The notes below the pieces were generated by a model, which was given only the letters and a program-made list of their open reading frames with translations, was not told the DNA's origin and ran no database searches. From positions 14,195-78,194 of the forward strand of contig NZ_LUAV01000018.1 in the NCBI RefSeq assembly GCF_002078505.1: a DNA stretch of 64,000 bases, written 5' to 3'. A program made the translations under genes and the position numbers. Of the stretch, positions 62,002 to 64,000 are shown one piece after another (position 1 is the stretch's first letter; the number at the start of each line of letters is the position of its first letter). This stretch comes from Ensifer aridi. Lineage in GTDB: Bacteria > Pseudomonadota > Alphaproteobacteria > Rhizobiales > Rhizobiaceae.

Positions 62002-63414
62002 TCATTCTTCCTTGTCAGGAAGTGTTTGGCTTTCCATCCTGCGCGGAGGCTCGAACGGCAGAACATCCGGCACCACGCGCACGCCGGTGGTAAACTTGAA
62101 CGAATAGCCAAGGTCGTTCGGATAGGTCATCTCGAGGAAAAAGGCGATCCAGCCTTGGGCTGGCCTTGCCACCTTGCCTGTATAGACGCCGTCCCCTTCG
62201 TCGTTCAGCACTGAGCTGCGAAAGGCTGGCCCAATCGTCTCGAGACGGAAGTCGCGCGCTGTCGGGTTCGCCGCCTGCCACAATCGCACGACCGTCGGCT
62301 CCGTCTGCGTCCTGAGACGGATCGATCCGTCCTCTTCGAAGCTCCACTCAAAACGCGGCCGTTCCAAGCCGGCGATGATCGATTGGTAGAAGGCGAGGGC
62401 GCTCTCGGCCGCGTCCGAACCGCGCAGCGAGTGGTCGGTGTTCGGCACATAGCGCAGATAGGTCTCGCCCTTCAGGCCATCGATGTAGAACTGCGAAGAG
62501 TCCGGCAGAAAATACTGATCCCCCGTCGAATTGACGATCATCTTTGGCATCGTCAGCCGATCACGATAGGCGTAAGGATCCTCGATAGCGAGGAGCTCGC
62601 GCGATTGCGCCGTGCCGAACCATTGCATGAGCCCGGCTTCCTGATAGGGGCCGAGCGCAGAGGCCCAGCGTCCATAGGCGCGATAGTGATGCTCGAAGGA
62701 GGGCTCGATGTTCAGCATGTCGATGACCATCGGGACGATCGCCACCACTCGCTTATCGACCGCGGCCGTCGTCCAGGCGGTCCAGCCCCGCTTCGATCTA
62801 CCTCCGACCACGAACCGATCGACGACCGTGGCGCCGCCCTGCGTGCTCGCGCAAAATGCGGTCACCGCGTCCATCGCCCGAACCGCGCTCTTCGTCATCG
62901 GCAGGCGGAGCGGCCATGTCTCATCGCCGGTTCTGAGGTACTTCCCCCAGCTATAGGCGATGATCGCGTCCTCCGAGCGCGGCCTTTCCTCGCCTGCGAA
63001 CGTGAGCGGCTGGTTCGGCACCATGCGCACCTCGCTCACCACCGAGCGCGTCATGACCGCAAGCGACGTGAGGAGAGGATTGACGCGCGCCGGCGGACGG
63101 CTCGAGGTTGAGCCTCCGCTTATGACGAGAACGCCGATGCGGGTCTCGACACGCTCAGGCCTGACGATGGTCAGCCAATGCCTCCAGAGCGGCTTATCAA
63201 CCTCCCGCGCCGCGCGCCATTGTTGCGAGGTCATGTCGAGGACGTGCGCCGTGTAGCCGTCGCCCGGTATGGTCGTCACGAGCTCATACCGGTAGGCCGG
63301 GTCGGCCGCGGCGACATAGCGGTCAAGCGCTGTCTCGCCGTAAGCCACTGCGGATGGCGTCGGCACAAGGGCCAACAGGGACGCGAAGATAGCGGCAAGC
63401 GTTGCCTTCGGCAT
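62002..63414 (-). CDS. PhoPQ-activated pathogenicity-related (PqaA family) secreted protein
   Basis: 470 residues. A signal peptide (MPKATLAAIFASLLALVPTPSAVA) leads to an alpha/beta-hydrolase-like domain of the PhoPQ_related family: YELVTTIPGDGYTAHVLDMTSQQW, the elbow GGRSKRGW with Ser207, VAIVPMVIDMLNIEPSFEHHYRAYG, and NSTGDQYFLPDSSQFYIDGL with a candidate acid and VPNTDHSL with a candidate histidine. The family is known from Salmonella PqaA, linked to antimicrobial peptide resistance, and from many soil bacteria; its reaction is not established. It is probably periplasmic. GGGAG precedes the ATG. Confidence 0.88.
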   Translation of the reverse strand: MPKATLAAIFASLLALVPTPSAVAYGETALDRYVAAADPAYRYELVTTIPGDGYTAHVLDMTSQQWRAAREVDKPLWRHWLTIVRPERVETRIGVLVISGGSTSSRPPARVNPLLTSLAVMTRSVVSEVRMVPNQPLTFAGEERPRSEDAIIAYSWGKYLRTGDETWPLRLPMTKSAVRAMDAVTAFCASTQGGATVVDRFVVGGRSKRGWTAWTTAAVDKRVVAIVPMVIDMLNIEPSFEHHYRAYGRWASALGPYQEAGLMQWFGTAQSRELLAIEDPYAYRDRLTMPKMIVNSTGDQYFLPDSSQFYIDGLKGETYLRYVPNTDHSLRGSDAAESALAFYQSIIAGLERPRFEWSFEEDGSIRLRTQTEPTVVRLWQAANPTARDFRLETIGPAFRSSVLNDEGDGVYTGKVARPAQGWIAFFLEMTYPNDLGYSFKFTTGVRVVPDVLPFEPPRRMESQTLPDKEE

Positions 63415-63728
63415 GAGCAGGACTCCCGTACTGCAGAGCTGTATTCTACACCGCTTTTAGGCCTTGGAGGGCTGCAGGGTGGTGCAAAGCATCGCCATCT
63501 TCGAAGGGGCAACCGGGCAAGCCCCCCCGGGGCACGTCTAACAAGCCCGTGAGACAGAGAGGCGCGCGTCGGGTGCCTTGTTGCAAAATCGGCTGCCGAG
63601 GGCTCTTCTGCCTTGGCGTCAGATTGAATAGATGCCGAATTGGCCTGCTGGTTGGCGTGAGCATCTTGAAGAACCCGGCTTGCTCATATGCAAGACGATT
63701 GTCTCACAATGCGCTATTGTAATACTCC
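63415..63728. other. Intergenic, 314 bases between divergent genes
   Basis: It should carry promoters for the PqaA-family gene (left) and the ACP gene (right). TATTGTAATACT near 63713-63724 is AT-rich and could be a -10 region for the latter. Nothing else is recognised. Confidence 0.45.
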
Positions 63729-64000
63729 ATGTCGAAGGAAACTGGGCAGCCGATTTCACCTGCCGCAGTTGACGGGCAGGATCTAGGCGCTCGCGACCTG
63801 ATTGCGATCGTAACGGAATTCCTACGCGAGTTGCACCCGCAGCAGGCACGCTCGATCGACGTTGCTCCATCGAGCAGAATCGAGCGCGATCTCGGCATCG
63901 ACAGTCTCGGCCGAACCGAATTGGCTTTGCGGATCGAGCGCGCCTTCCATATGAAGCTACCCGCCCGCGAGATGGCCGAAGCCGAAACCGTGTCCGATCT
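63729..64000 (+). CDS. Acyl carrier protein domain, gene continues past the window
   Basis: The frame opens at ATG 63729 and is still open at the right edge. About 90 residues are visible: a polar leader of roughly 20, then a carrier domain with IVTEFLRELHP and the 4'-phosphopantetheine attachment motif GIDSLGRTELALRIERAF (Ser59). The proline- and alanine-rich leader and the position at a start suggest a stand-alone ACP or the N-terminal carrier domain of a larger fatty-acid or polyketide-type enzyme. No strong ribosome site is visible. Confidence 0.75.
   Translation, partial: MSKETGQPISPAAVDGQDLGARDLIAIVTEFLRELHPQQARSIDVAPSSRIERDLGIDSLGRTELALRIERAFHMKLPAREMAEAETVSD

Noticed and set aside
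1..64000. CRISPR arrays, tRNA and rRNA genes
   Set aside because: I looked for regularly spaced repeats and for cloverleaf or rRNA-like segments and saw none. Short tRNA-like structures could be missed by eye.

Overview
The window looks like accessory DNA, probably a megaplasmid or chromid, from an alphaproteobacterium of the Rhizobiaceae (Ensifer/Sinorhizobium/Rhizobium type). It is mostly GC-rich. It is packed with ABC uptake systems paired with catabolic enzymes and local GntR, LacI, LysR or Lrp regulators, and it contains a HutXWV-HutH2-HutC-like set typical of rhizobia. I saw no rRNA, tRNA, CRISPR array or intact insertion sequence. Decayed genes are numerous: N-terminally truncated genes joined head to head, frameshifts, a recombinase remnant and partial duplications. 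The region has evidently been rearranged.

Layout. 1-752 is the C-terminal part of a FAD oxidoreductase. 967-3183 is a decaying pdxA-like / TIM-barrel / LysR locus with a deletion junction near 2560. 3279-15195 is a catabolic island: GntR regulator, a complete peptide/opine-type ABC importer, two DAO-family FAD oxidoreductases, an Lrp regulator, a succinate-semialdehyde-dehydrogenase-like enzyme and a small cupin. The importer and the aldehyde dehydrogenase carry near-identical promoter blocks (3969-4062 and 13124-13214), which suggests one regulator controls both. 15480-18617 holds a GNAT protein, then debris of a second oxidoreductase/cupin set fused to an adenylate cyclase fragment, and a tyrosine recombinase remnant. 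18766-28213 has a cupin and then fructan cluster 1: LacI, binding protein, two permeases, ATPase, an AT-rich GH91 gene (difructose-anhydride / inulin fructotransferase family) and an intracellular GH32 beta-fructosidase.

28476-40033 is mixed: P-loop kinase, VOC protein, AraC remnant, RtcB, MFS transporter, a redox group (di-haem cytochrome, HiPIP, unknown membrane protein, chrA remnant), a peroxiredoxin and a flavin monooxygenase. 40313-43019 is a tauABC-type importer. 43294-44281 is an orphan sugar permease with a remnant of its partner. 44405-51442 is fructan cluster 2: LacI, binding protein, two permeases, GH32, ATPase. 51507-54507 carries a small membrane protein, a LysR regulator and a Tat-exported metallo-beta-lactamase-fold hydrolase. 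54937-60296 is the hut-like set; its HAL-family enzyme lacks the Ala-Ser-Gly cofactor triad. 60739-61960 is debris (MFS, P1B-ATPase, VOC). 62002-63414 is a PqaA-family secreted protein, and an acyl carrier protein domain runs off the end.

How the genes work together. The strongest biological story is import and cytoplasmic breakdown of fructose oligomers by two parallel LacI-controlled systems. One of them appears to have gained a GH91 enzyme without a signal peptide, which would let it open imported difructose anhydride to inulobiose for the neighbouring GH32. The second theme is amine/amino-acid catabolism: oxidative deamination, then aldehyde oxidation, in the first island, and histidine/proline-betaine-type uptake in the hut-like operon. 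Coordinates of decayed genes are approximate because they rest on reading homology by eye.
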